DNA of 64,000 bases, taken from NCBI GenBank assembly GCA_033977485.1, contig CM066987.1:83943588-84007587 (forward strand), read 5' to 3'. Shown in pieces: positions 11,054 to 20,781 of the stretch. The position numbers and the translations under genes are program-made. The DNA is from Hydrangea macrophylla. Lineage: Eukaryota; Streptophyta; Magnoliopsida; Cornales; Hydrangeaceae. Each line of letters starts with the position of its first letter. The first letter of the stretch is position 1. The notes beneath the pieces are model-generated. The model did not search any database and was not told the DNA's origin. It saw only the letters and a program-made list of their open reading frames with translations.

Positions 11054-11074
11054 GGGTCCCACCGGGCGTGCCAA
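11054..11074 (-). other. T1 primer binding site
   Basis: Three bases inside the 5' LTR the minus strand reads TGGCACGCCCGGTGGGACC. It starts with TGG, the complement of a tRNA CCA end, as a primer site should. I could not assign the tRNA with confidence. It is not the tRNA-Met site used by T2 and T4. Confidence 0.65.
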
Positions 11075-11077
11075 AAA

Positions 11078-12139
11078 TGTTTGCTCTAATTTGCGCGGGC
11101 GTGCCAGAACCAATCTGTGGTTCGATGTGTGTGTGTGTGTGTAAGCGTGCAAACTAATTTCCTATCTGCTTGTGTCAGTGATACACAAGGCTTTTGGTAA
11201 ATCTGACTTCTAAACTGGTGATTGTGTGTAGTGAGTAGGAAAGTACCCTCACTAAAAGTCCTTTAGCAGTACTGAAGCGCACAAGCTAAAAAGTATCAAG
11301 TTTAAACAGGTTAAACAAATCACAAACGGTTTAATAAAAAATAGATTTTATTAAATGCTTGGAAAAATAAAACAGATCTCAAGAACACCAGAATGGACTG
11401 ATCATTCAAAAGAACAAAGAATAAAAATAACAAAAAGACACAGACCTAATTGCTATTAAAGCCAGGAAACAAAGACGTATAGAGTGTTCTGAATGCCTTG
11501 AATGTGCTGAATGCTGTGTATGCTTTTGTCGAATGAGACGCGGAGTCTTTTGCTTGAAGGCCTGCCTCTATATTTATAGCGGCCTGAACTGATTCCTATT
11601 TGGACTATGATTCCTTCTCTTACGCCCCCAGCTACTGATTGATTGGCTGATTTGAAGAAATCCTTCTATATCACCATCTCCTTCCTTATCCAGAACTTAA
11701 TTGAATTAATCCCTTTAATTTAGGGATTTGACGCTCCAACCCAGCTGGCAACTAACAACTCCTTTCCCAGACGGACTCTTGTTTCCAAAAAACTCTCAGA
11801 GATAACGTCATCATGCCAGCTGTGAATAACAACGCCCTGTCCTTCGTCAATCGACCTCTCCCTGTTGGATGAATCGGGCTCATGACTTCTTCCATGTCCG
11901 ATCATATTTCTTCAACTTCTTATAATCAATCGGACACACTCTTCCTTTTCGTGATGTCCGATTAGTTATAACGTTGCTTTACTTTTCCATCGGGCTCTCC
12001 TCATCTCCCAACAGTTGTTCCCCCCATCGGGCTTACCTCTTGAGTCCGATGAGTCATCACTACTTGCCCCAGCGTCTCCTTCACCCAACTTCAACTCCAC
12101 TCGGGCTCAAAAATCAATGACGGTTTTTGGGTGCAAACA
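11078..12139 (-). repeat. T1 5' LTR (complete, 1062 bp)
   Basis: Starts TGTTTGC and ends GCAAACA on the plus strand, a 7-bp perfect terminal inverted repeat with TG..CA ends. Its last 381 bases equal the visible left LTR. It holds a (GT)n stretch near 11130. The AATAAA-like sequences lie on the plus strand only. Confidence 0.95.
11571..11578 (-). promoter_or_regulatory. TATA box of the T1 LTR promoter
   Basis: On the minus strand CTATAAATATAGAGG forms a good plant TATA box (TATAAATA), about 560 bases from the LTR's U3 end. It would drive the genomic RNA through gag-pol. No other equally good TATA box is seen in this LTR on that strand. Confidence 0.65.
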
Positions 12140-12784
12140 ATAATTAATCATTTTTTCAAGTACGAATATTACAGTTATCAAAACCCATATTAAAGATCTG
12201 ATTAAAAAAGGAAATTTCACGTAGTACAAAATACATACATTTTCCTCTCTCCCCTCTGCGCCTAATAACTACCTAGTGACGTGGCAAACCTTTGTTGGCG
12301 GTTGTGGCCCTCACATTCATATGCAATGTTCAGAGCTCTCTACTCTCCCTCTCTCATTCACTTGCTATTTGCCTAAAGATGGTTGGTCGTGCCATGGTGT
12401 GCTGCTGGTTGGACTGCATCCATGTGATATTGGTAAAATTATAATTTTTTTTATTTTGGATTTTTTTTAAAAAAAAATAAAAAATCGAGGATCCGAGCGC
12501 TTTTGTACTAGTAGTTTTAAAATTACACATAATACCAAAAAAATTTCATCTACACCCTTGCATGATTTCTAAATTGTTGTGACGTGCTTTCTATTAAGGA
12601 AATTGTGAATGCCAAAAGTATCTAAATTACACATATTTTGAAAATATGCTATCAAAATAAAATTGTAACTAATTATATTTGGAGAATATTCTATGAAAAC
12701 AAAATAGTAACCAATTTTGAACTTCTTACAATGGAGTGGATTACTAAGATTAGCTTTAACATAATTATAATATGTTAATATATG
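12140..12784. other. AT-rich spacer, nothing recognised
   Basis: The right flank of T1 begins here. It holds poly-A/poly-T runs near 12440-12490 and scattered short frames without protein-like composition. I see no gene or repeat I can name. Confidence 0.5.
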
Positions 12785-13017
12785 TAGAGATGTCAAACGA
12801 GCCAACCAAACTAGATTCGAAATCAACCATACCCAGCACGATTAGCCGACATAACATTTAACTTCTCGTGCTCGGTCGTCAAATATTGTCAATTTATTTA
12901 AATTGTTTTAGCCTTTACGAATTGGCTTGCCCATTACAACTAGTTTGCATGACCAAGGGCAACCAACACAATACAAACGTGTAATCAAGCCAATTTCACA
13001 CCTCTTAATTTAGGTAG
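12785..13017. mobile_element. Candidate hAT-type MITE
   Basis: The ends TAGAGATGTCAAACGAGCC and (reverse-complemented) TAAGAGGTGTGAAATTGGCT are similar inverted repeats of the kind seen on plant hAT MITEs. The interior has GCTCGGTCG-like words and no coding capacity. No clean 8-bp duplication was found, so boundaries are approximate. Confidence 0.4.
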
Positions 13018-13557
13018 CTCGAAATGTATAACTATTCTGTTTAAATCATATTTAATTATTTATGAATCTATGATGGTTATAAATTAACCATCTCAACGAG
13101 CATGCCACATGTTGTATATACTGTTTTTCCTCACAAAAAGGAAATTAAAAGAAAACATTTACATAGTAGGTGAAATGATTTATTATAGAAAAGCAACTTC
13201 ACTACTATAATTTCCCGCCTATTTAACATATTTCAATTATGACGGTAGTATTTTTTAAAGAGTCGATGCAATGCTAAATGAAAAATAATGAAATTTTGAA
13301 TTAAAATAAAGGTTACACTATTTTTTTTAAGGGTTATATAATTATATAGACACCCCTCATATATTGCTCTTTTTCACTAACATCCCCTAATTTAAAAAAA
13401 AAAAACCCTCAACAAGCTGAAAAATAAAAGTTGAGGGAGTCAATTTGTTGAATTTTTAGTTTAAAAGTTGAGGGGTTTACCCCTTTTTTTAAAAAATCAA
13501 ACTGCAAGACGATTGATCTTAAACTAACTTCACCAAATGAATTTACACATTTATATA
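13018..13557. other. AT-rich spacer
   Basis: No gene visible. A short inverted pair around CCCTCAAC and GTTGAGGG (about 13405-13475) could be the core of a small foldback element but has no clear ends. Confidence 0.4.
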
Positions 13558-13830
13558 GGGTACGTTTTATAAAGTTGAAAATTAAGCGCTCAATTTAAGT
13601 ACTGAAAATTTTAAATGATTTGTATTTGCAGTACTGAAAACAGTACTGTTTTAAGAACTAAAATAGACTGCATTCAGTGATTATTTTCAGTAGAAAATTT
13701 TCACTTAATGTTTTCAGTGAATTTTGTAATACTTTTTCAATTAAGTGGTACATTATCAAACGCACTGAAAAAAATTAAGTGCTAAAATTTTTTATTTTTA
13801 TCACTTAATTGGATTATCAAACACACCCTT
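13558..13830 (+). mobile_element. MITE family M1, copy 1
   Basis: Ends in GGGTACGTTTTATAAA and TTATCAAACACACCC, inverted repeats of each other. Internal words (TTCAGTGATTATTTTCAGT, AATTAAGTGGTACATTATC) recur in the copies at 15290 and, inverted, at 22139. Size, non-coding nature and ends fit a hAT-like MITE. The target duplication is not clean, which suggests age. Confidence 0.75.
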
Positions 13831-14026
13831 AATTTATTATTTCTTCCACATTATGTCATGCTTTTTAATTTCATTTTCAACTTGAAATTGAATTTTTGAT
13901 GAAAATGACGCTGAATCAAAGTATAACATTATTCACTTAGAAGTTCTATATGGAGAAGATTTGTAGGGGAGTCTGGTATGACATATTTGCCTTACTTGAA
14001 GGACACAACTGCAACAACGTCTTACT

Positions 14027-14492
14027 CTTAGAGCTTCTACAGTTGTGTAGTTGAGGCAGCCAAATTTAAGGTTTTCGCTACATTTTGTTTCACAGCGGTG
14101 TAGATAAACTTAATGTATACATTAGTTAAATTTAAGGGAACCTTACTTTGTAGTACGCTTAAATTCCACTAAGTTCAGCGAAACGGCACAGTGTGTGCCG
14201 TCTACCATTTTATGACAAAACTAGTGTATGCCGGCCACCATCTCATGGCACACACTGTGCCTTCTACCTTTTCACGGCACACAGTGTGCCTTCTATCTCT
14301 TTATATATAAAACTTCACGGCATAGTGTGTGCCGGCCACCATCCTCACGGCACACACTATGCCGTCTACCATTCTCACAGCTTTGTGAGTGCCGTCCTCT
14401 ATTTTACATCACTACAATGCGCACCAAATTTATACAAAAACTTAACTTAAGTTTACCTAAGTTTTTCATAAGCCACTACGAATGCTCTTAAT
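14027..14492. mobile_element. MITE-like element carrying an array of palindromes
   Basis: The ends TTAGAGCTTCTACAG and (reverse-complemented) TTAAGAGCATTCGTAG are an imperfect inverted repeat typical of plant MITEs. The centre (14184-14395) holds about seven copies of a 15-17 bp palindrome of the type CGGCACACACTGTGCCG, about 30 bp apart. Short open frames across it are a by-product of the repeat. Confidence 0.55.
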
Positions 14493-14983
14493 GGAGTAGT
14501 TTTTTAACATGCACAATATGTTCACTTGCATATTATTTTTTATTTTTTGTTTTATTTTTGTTTTTCCAATCTTTAAAGAAAAAAGTAATTTTATTTAGTA
14601 GAGTACTCCGTAATTGTTTCTCTCTCTGCAGCTGTTATGGACCCACAAAGCCGTGTTTCCTGGAGTGGTGCGTGGTAGGGTCCATTTAGTTTGACCAAAT
14701 GAGAACTTAGTGACCTTGATTTTGTCGTGAACTAAGGCTGACGTGGAAAATTCAACGGTTATTGATGCCTTAGTTTTTGATAGCAAGCTTTACTAGCCGT
14801 TGATCACTTGTTCGGCGCGCTACAGCAGCGGCGATAGATTCTTAAATTCTTTAGGAAAACGTGGTGATTTTTTGTCCGGTTAATTTCCAGCTATACGGCT
14901 CGGCTTTCTTGAGAGTTTGGCTCTGCGGCTAAGAATAGGTAGGTAGATATGAAAAGAAAATACTTTTGCTCACCTATATTTTA
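14493..14983. other. Spacer with gene-flank-like composition, no gene
   Basis: Somewhat GC-richer than its surroundings, around 14630-14940. It could be a relic of a promoter or exon, but no frame, splice pair or domain supports a call. Confidence 0.35.
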
Positions 14984-15112
14984 GTTTACCAATGCTCACT
15001 CAAATTTTTTATTGGTCAATGTAATAGGACTTAAGATTTAATTAATGATATTTAATCTTGAATCTCACTGCATTGACCAATGAGAGGCTTGGGTGAGCAT
15101 TGGTGAACCACT
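14984..15112. mobile_element. Small hairpin MITE
   Basis: TTTACCAATGCTCACTCAA, then ATTGGTCAATG, are mirrored by CATTGACCAAT, then TTGGGTGAGCATTGGTGAA. The arms are about 40 bp with a few mismatches, around a short AT-rich loop. Nothing is encoded. Confidence 0.65.
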
Positions 15113-15289
15113 TTTTGGATGAACAAAAACGCTCTCATATGAAAAAGGCCCTCAACCAGAGCTAAATATTCAATGCAACCGTTACATTTAGTGACGTGAT
15201 ATAACTAATAATTCATCACTTAAAATCTTGAATATTTCAGTTACATTTAGTGACATCGTTAAGGGCCCGTTTGATATGGTAAATTACAC

Positions 15290-15536
15290 TAAGGGCCCGT
15301 TTGATAAAACTGAAAATTAAGTAATAAAATTAAGTGATGAATTATAAGTACTGAAGATTTTAAGTGGTTGAATTTGCATTCAGTGATTATTTTCAGTGAG
15401 AATTTTTCACTTAAAGTTTTCAATGGATTTTTTGTTGCTTTTTCAATTAAGTGGTACATTATCAAACGCACTGAAAAGAAATAAGTACTGAAAATTTTTA
15501 TTTTCAGCACTTAATTAGGTTATCAAACATACCCTA
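15290..15536 (+). mobile_element. MITE family M1, copy 2
   Basis: Begins GGGCCCGTTTGATAAAACTG and ends TTATCAAACATACCCT. It shares long internal stretches with the copies at 13558 and 22139. Just upstream (about 15261-15280) a second GGGCCCGTTTGATA start is present, so one copy may have landed in another or the end was duplicated. Confidence 0.8.
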
Positions 15537-15569
15537 CCATCTCCTAAATATGACAGTTTTTTCAAAGAT

Positions 15570-15735
15570 AATACTTGGGACACACCTAAAGACACAACTT
15601 TTAAGACACAACCCAAGAGATGTGTCTATTTCTCTCCTGCATCACTGTGGGGTCCAGTGACATCACATGAGAGATATAAACACTTTTCTTAAATTGTGTC
15701 CCAAAAATTATGTGTTTGGGTGTGTCCCAGTCTTT
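15570..15735. mobile_element. MITE family M2, copy 1
   Basis: The terminal inverted repeat is CTTGGGACACACCTAAAGAC against (reverse-complemented) ACTGGGACACACCCAAACAC. The interior words GTGTCTAT and CACTGTGGGGTC are shared with the copy at 52707. Non-coding. Confidence 0.7.
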
Positions 15736-16300
15736 AGTCTTTTTTCAATACCCATCTGAACTAAAAAAAAAATGCAACAAATTGGCTCCGTCAAACTATT
15801 ACCTTTTTTTTATTCAAACTTCTACAGTTAGGACATCGTCGAGAAAAAAATAATACTTTTGTATTATGTGACCCAACACATGATATAAAAGTGTTAACAA
15901 TATTACATTTTTATTCGTCATTTGAGCCGTTGAAAATTTTTCTAATTACCTAAAATTTTAGGTACAGCAATGGACAATTATGTGTATGACAAACGATAAT
16001 TTTTTCTTAAAATTTTCAATAGTTCAATGAAGAGATAAAAAAAAATCATATTACTAATATATTTGTATTCACATGATACAAAAATGTTAGTTTTTTGGAC
16101 GACATTAATGAAAATGTGTTAGTGAAAAAATGTAATAGTTGAAGGGTTTCTGGTTTTGGGATATTTGAAATAGAGTCATAGTGGAGGGGGTATTATTTTC
16201 TCATACATTTATTTTATTTCATATGTTCATATTTTTAATATGTTTAATAATGTACAGCACTTAACGGAAAAAATCAGTTAAAAATCTACATAAACTTTAA
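15736..16300. other. AT-rich spacer
   Basis: No gene, no clear repeat. Related words (TTTTTCTAATTACC / AATTTTCAATAG) hint at an old degraded inverted repeat around 15880-16120. Confidence 0.35.
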
Positions 16301-16304
16301 GGCT

Positions 16305-16735
16305 TTGTTTGGTTCTTGAATTTAGTAAGGGAAAAGAAATAAAACATAGGGGAAAATGTTTTCCTTCTTTTGGTTATCAAGCAAAATCATGAGGAAAATT
16401 AGAAAAGAAAGGAGAATAAGTTGAGAAATAAATCAAAAGTTTTGAACATTGTGAGTCATTTTCTTCCTTTATCCGTATCTTGTAAACATATTTTAGATAT
16501 TTTTATTTGTTGACTTTATTTAATGAAGAAAAACACGAAGAAACTAGTTTACCTTGTGTTTTCTAAATTCCTCCGTGGCTCCATGCTTAAGTAATGTTTC
16601 AACTTATAAATTGCCAAAATATTAGTCAATTACGAAAAAATGGATCTTATAAAATTAAAAAAATTAGGTCATACTACAAATTTTTCCTCTCTTTTCGTCA
16701 CTATTTTCTTCGGTAACCAAATAGAGGAAATTATT
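16305..16735. mobile_element. Possible hAT-like MITE (weak)
   Basis: TTTGTTTGGTTCTTGAA near the left and GGTAACCAAATAGAGG near the right form a short, imperfect inverted pair of the TTTGGTT type. No target duplication is evident, so the call rests on the ends alone. Confidence 0.3.
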
Positions 16736-16850
16736 TCCTTTTCACCCTTTTTTTTTTTTGGGTCAATTAGATATAAGGACAATTTATGGTAATTGTATTG
16801 ATTTAAAGACAACTAAAAAAAATGTGTATCAATAAGTCCCTCATACCATA

Positions 16851-17700
16851 AAATGACCAAATTACCCTTGTAGCTTACTTTTAATAAGTTTATACAAATA
16901 AAGTCTTCAAAATAACATGGTATGACCTGCCCCAAGTTTCATCGTCGTTCTGGACACAATGGCGGGGTCCATTTGGCCTGAAAATATTTACAAAATGACT
17001 ATTTTACCCCTAAAGCTTCAAAATGTCATAACTTGTTAAGATTAATCCGGAATTGAACGCCACCAAAGCCTATGAGCTCATATTATTATGAAGAATATTT
17101 TGACACCTAAAAAGTACATACACTGTAAAATGACCAAATTGCCCTTGAGGCTTACTTTTAATAAGTTAATATAAATAGAGTCTTCAAATAACATGGGATG
17201 ACCTACCCTAATGTTCATCGACGTTCTGGACACAATAGCAGGGTCCATTTGGCTTGAAAATATTTGCAAAATGATAATTTTGCCCTTGAAACTTCAAAAT
17301 GCCATAACTTGTTAAGATTAAACCAGAATTAAACATCGTCAGAGTCTGTGAGCTCACATTATTATGAAGAATATTTTGACTCCTAAAAAGTACACATACT
17401 ACAAAATGACCAAATTGCCCTTGGAGCGTACTTTTAATAAGTGAAAATAAACAAAGTCTTCAAATAACACGAGGTGACCTATCCCAAGATTCATTGACGT
17501 TCTGGACAAAATGACGAGGTCAATTTGGCTTTAAAATATTTGTAAAATGACAATTTTGCCCTTGAACATTAAAATGCCATAACTTGTTAAGATTAAACCA
17601 GAATTGAACGTCGTCAAAGCTTTTGAGCTCATATTATTATGACGAATATTTTGATACCTAACAAAGTACACTTATCGTAAAATGACCAAATTGCCCTTGA
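16851..17700 (+). repeat. Tandem repeat, unit about 276 bp, three copies plus a partial
   Basis: AAATGACCAAATT recurs at 16851, 17128, 17404 and 17680, spacings 277, 276, 276. Each unit also carries GACGTTCTGGACA, CATAACTTGTTAAGATTA and GAGCTCA(C/T)ATTATTATGA in the same order. The units differ by scattered point changes, so the array is old. The last partial unit runs straight into the minisatellite at 17700. Confidence 0.9.
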
Positions 17701-19175
17701 AAACAGTGGTGAAATTTCATCACATTTCGATCTCCTTTGAAAACAGTGGAGAAATTTCACCAAGTTTTAACAGAAGCTCTTATACCTTATACTTGAAATT
17801 TCACCATGTTTTGATAGCCTTTTTAAAACAGTGATGAAATTTTGTCATGTTTTGACCGCCTTTTAAAAGAGTGTGGAATTTTACCACGTTTTGACCTCCC
17901 TTTAAAACTGTGGAAAAATTTCACCAAGTTTTGACAGAAGTTCTAATACAAAATTTCATCATGTTTTGACCGACTTGTTAAAAAATTGGTGAAATTTCAC
18001 CACGTTTTGACCCCCTTTTAAAATAGTGGTGAAATTTCACCACGTTTTGACCATCTTTTTAAAAGAGTAGAGAAATTTCACCATATTTTGACCGCCTTTT
18101 TGAAAGAGTGGTGAAATTTAACCACGTTTTGACCTCCTTTTAAAAGAGTGGAGAAATTTCACCACGTTTCGACTGCCTTTTTAAAAGAGTGATGAAATTT
18201 CACGAAGTTTTAACCGCATTTTAAAAAAGTGGTGAAATTTCACCACGTTTTGACCTCCTTTAAAAGAGTGGTAAAATTTCACCACGTTTTGACCTTCTTT
18301 TAAAAGAGTGGAAAATTTCACCACGTTTTGACCGCCTCTTTAAAAGAGTGATGAAATTTCACCAAGTGTTAACCGCATTTTTAAAAAGTGGTAAAATTTC
18401 ACCACGTTTTGACCTCCTTTAAAAGAGTGGTGAAATTGCATCACGTTTTGACCTTTTTTTAAAACCATGGAGAAATTTCACCAAGTTTTAAAAGAAGTTC
18501 TTATCCTTGAAATTTTACCATATTTCGACCGCCTCTTTAAAACAGTGGAGAAATTTCACCAAATTTTGACCGCCTTTTAGAAGAGCGGTGAAATTTCACC
18601 ACGTTTTGACCGCCTTTTAAAAGAGTGGAGAAATTTCACCAAGTTTAAAAAGAAGTTCTTATTCTTGAAGTGTCACCATGTTTTGACCGTCATTTTAAAG
18701 AGTGGTGCAATTTTACCACGTTTTGACCTCCTTTTAAAACAGTGGAGAAATTTCACCAAGTTTTAACATATGTACTTATCCTTGAAATTTCACCATATTT
18801 TGACCACCTTTTTAAAACAGTGATGAAATTTTACCATATTTTGACCGTTTCTTTAAAAGAGTGGTAAAATTTCACCATATTTTGACAGCCTCTTTAAAAG
18901 AGTGGTGAAATTTTACCATATTTTGACCGCATTTTAAAAGAGTGGTGAAATTTCACCACGTTTTGACCTCCCTTTAAAAGAGTGGTAAAACGTGGTGAAA
19001 TTGCACCACGTTTTGACCTTTTTTTAAAACAGTGGAGAAATTTCACCAAGTTTTTAAAAGAAGTTCTTATCCTTGAAATTTCACCATATTTTGACCGCCT
19101 CTTTATAAGATTGGTAAAATTTCACCATGTTTCGACCGCATTTTAAAAGAGTGGTAAACTTTCACCACGTTTTGA
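17700..19175 (+). repeat. 1.5-kb minisatellite with palindromic core GTGGTGAAATTTCACCAC
   Basis: About 30-35 degenerate units of about 41 bp: an 18-bp palindrome followed by GTTTTGACC and a CCTTTTAAAAGA spacer. A longer variant with AGAAGTTCTTATCCTTG returns every few hundred bases (about 17771, 17935, 18495, 18652, 18773, 19059), giving a higher-order pattern. Units are similar but not identical, and there is no unique spacer. Confidence 0.9.
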
Positions 19176-19344
19176 GTAAAAGCAAAGTACATCTTAAAGT
19201 CATGAAGAAACCCACTTGTATTTTGATTGGGTACCCATAAACTGCCTAAAAGTGAGTATATAACAAACTATAAGGTAAGAAAACAAGATTCGGCATAAGC
19301 ACAACAACGAAAGTTGAAGAAACATTCTTTAAGAGCACAACAAA

Positions 19345-19704
19345 TTGATCAAGTGCACTTATGCGAGTGAATGCATTATTTCAAGAGCAAGAACTAACGG
19401 CCACCAATTATCAAATATAGCTTGGTTGGCTACAACTTATAGAACTCTAAGATCTAGTTTGCTATATGCCGAAGACATTGCACAGTTAAGTGCAAGGAGT
19501 AACCCTCCAATGATCCAGTTTGAAAGTTGCATAGAAAGATGGTGGCCAGAGGAGTTTGAATCTGAGAAACTCGCCAAAATTGTGGGACCCTTAAAAAGAG
19601 TCATAATGAACGCCCTTGTGATTGATACTATAGTTCTAATGGGTTTAGCCAATGTACTTGAGCTTCTAAGATCTAGTTTTTCCATCCTAGAAGAACATAT
19701 TTGA
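19345..19704 (+). CDS. Unrecognised small ORF (119 codons), possibly a gene fragment
   Basis: An uninterrupted frame from ATG to TGA with protein-like composition (ERWWPEEFESEKLAKIVGP). It ends in a hydrophobic stretch around VIDTIVLMGLANVLELL that could be a membrane segment or amphipathic helix. I recognise no family. TCTAAGATCTAGTTT occurs twice within it (about 19448 and 19667). There is no clear promoter, and upstream is the minisatellite. It may be a captured exon or chance. Confidence 0.3.
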   Translation: MIKCTYASECIISRARTNGHQLSNIAWLATTYRTLRSSLLYAEDIAQLSARSNPPMIQFESCIERWWPEEFESEKLAKIVGPLKRVIMNALVIDTIVLMGLANVLELLRSSFSILEEHI

Positions 19705-20500
19705 GTCAATTAGACAATTATGTAGTAGTGTAGCTAGTTTCACAAATTTTTTTTTTTAATAAAATAAAATAAATAATCTGTTGCAAATACTTCTAATTCA
19801 TGAAATGAAATGATCACTTCAACTGAAAATGGTAAATTAGACTTTTCACCCTCCAACTTTGGGGCCGATTTCATTTTAGTCTCTATGTTTTCAAATTTTT
19901 CGATGTAGCTACTAAAATGTAGTATTTAGGGATCAAATTTCACCGAATTCCCTTGATGAATTTCCTATTTGTATCAACTAAACCCCCTGTTTCTAGTGAA
20001 CGCCTCTTATATTTTTGTAATGATTTTTTTATAGCATTAGATTATATCATATTATCACCCAATGCTAGCTTAATTGTTCAATATGTATAATTGTATATGT
20101 ATATCTATCCACAAACTTTCTTTAATTAGAAATCAAATTCTAGGGTTTTCCAGAAGTTGCATTCCTCCAATGTCAACCAGAGATATTCTCACATCAACTC
20201 AAAATGTAAATTCCCCCAAATTTCAATTGAACTATCAACAATTTCAACCATCATTATAGTAAAAACATGTTTGAGGTACCATATGTCACACACAGGCAAT
20301 GGTCCTAGATGAAATGTATACACATATACATAGCAATTTGTAGGTCATTGGCGTTTGAGACCAATTGACTTCCAGAAAATTCAAAATAAAAAATAAAAAT
20401 TTAGTAATCTCATAGAACAACAGTGCCATTTGGTTTTTCTAATAACACAATAAATCCTAACAAGCATTTCTGCATTTAACATGCATAAACTGATAAACAA
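19705..20500. other. AT-rich spacer
   Basis: Nothing coding recognised. It includes a poly-T run at about 19747-19758 and text such as TTTTAGTCTCTATGTTTTC that is common in degraded plant repeats. Confidence 0.4.
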
Positions 20501-20550
20501 TGTATATATATATATATATATATGGAGAGAGAGAGATAGAGAGAGAGAGT
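20501..20550. repeat. (TA)n followed by (GA)n microsatellite
   Basis: About 20 bp of alternating TA, then about 28 bp of GA, directly next to the splice donor of the DCC exon relic. On the minus strand it would be the start of that gene's first intron. Confidence 0.85.
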
Positions 20551-20552
20551 AC

Positions 20553-20781
20553 CTTGGTGACACAGATGATAGACCCCATCGTAAACAACGACTCAAGGCT
20601 TAAGGAGAGAAGGTAGTGCAACCTTCTCAGCAGAGGCGGAAGGTGGAGAATCATCCAACAGCTGATCATCTCCGGCAACATCGGCGGCGGTACCAGCTAC
20701 TACTACCTCCGACGCTAAAGATGATGATGAGAACAATGAGTAAATCAACGGCGAAAAACTGGTTCGCCGCCGTCTTCTTCA
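20553..20781 (-). pseudogene. First-exon relic of a DCC-family (DUF393) protein
   Basis: On the minus strand one frame, open from about 20778, reads SEVVVAGTAADVAGDDQLLD, then SASAEKVALPSLLKP and a TGA at 20593-20595. It continues in the same frame as VVVYDGVYHLCHQ up to a GT donor at 20551-20552. The DCC family, named for its Asp-Cys-Cys motif (DGVCxLC), contains predicted thiol-disulfide oxidoreductases, often chloroplast-targeted in plants. Here the first Cys of the CxxC pair is Tyr, an Arg codon upstream of VVVYDG appears to be TGA, and no in-frame start ATG remains upstream. I find no downstream exons nearby. An Arg-rich, Ser-rich N-terminus would fit a transit peptide. Confidence 0.6.

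Larger units (their letters stand above)
1..12139 (-). mobile_element. T1: young Tat-clade Ty3/gypsy LTR retrotransposon
   Basis: Read on the minus strand, this element runs from the 5' LTR (11078-12139) through a primer site, gag, protease, RT, two RNase H domains and integrase to a polypurine tract and the 3' LTR, which is cut by the window start. Bases 1-381 match 11759-12139 without a difference I can find, so insertion is recent. Tandem RNase H domains and an antisense gene between integrase and the 3' LTR are known for the Tat/Ogre lineage. The sense coding region is one long frame broken by three single-base shifts and one TAG. The left target-site copy lies outside the window, so the duplication cannot be checked. 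The right flank starts ATAAT. Confidence 0.95.

Noticed and set aside
12276..12470. 64-codon ORF next to T1
   Set aside because: Ends in a poly-T-encoded Phe/Ile run. No domain, no codon signal.
14193..14491. Small proteins of 85-87 codons
   Set aside because: Both frames read through the palindromic MITE repeat. The Cys/His/Pro content is dictated by the repeat.
17700..19175. CRISPR-like array
   Set aside because: Units are degenerate and the sequence between palindromes is itself repetitive, with no unique spacers. The setting is a plant genome with no cas genes.
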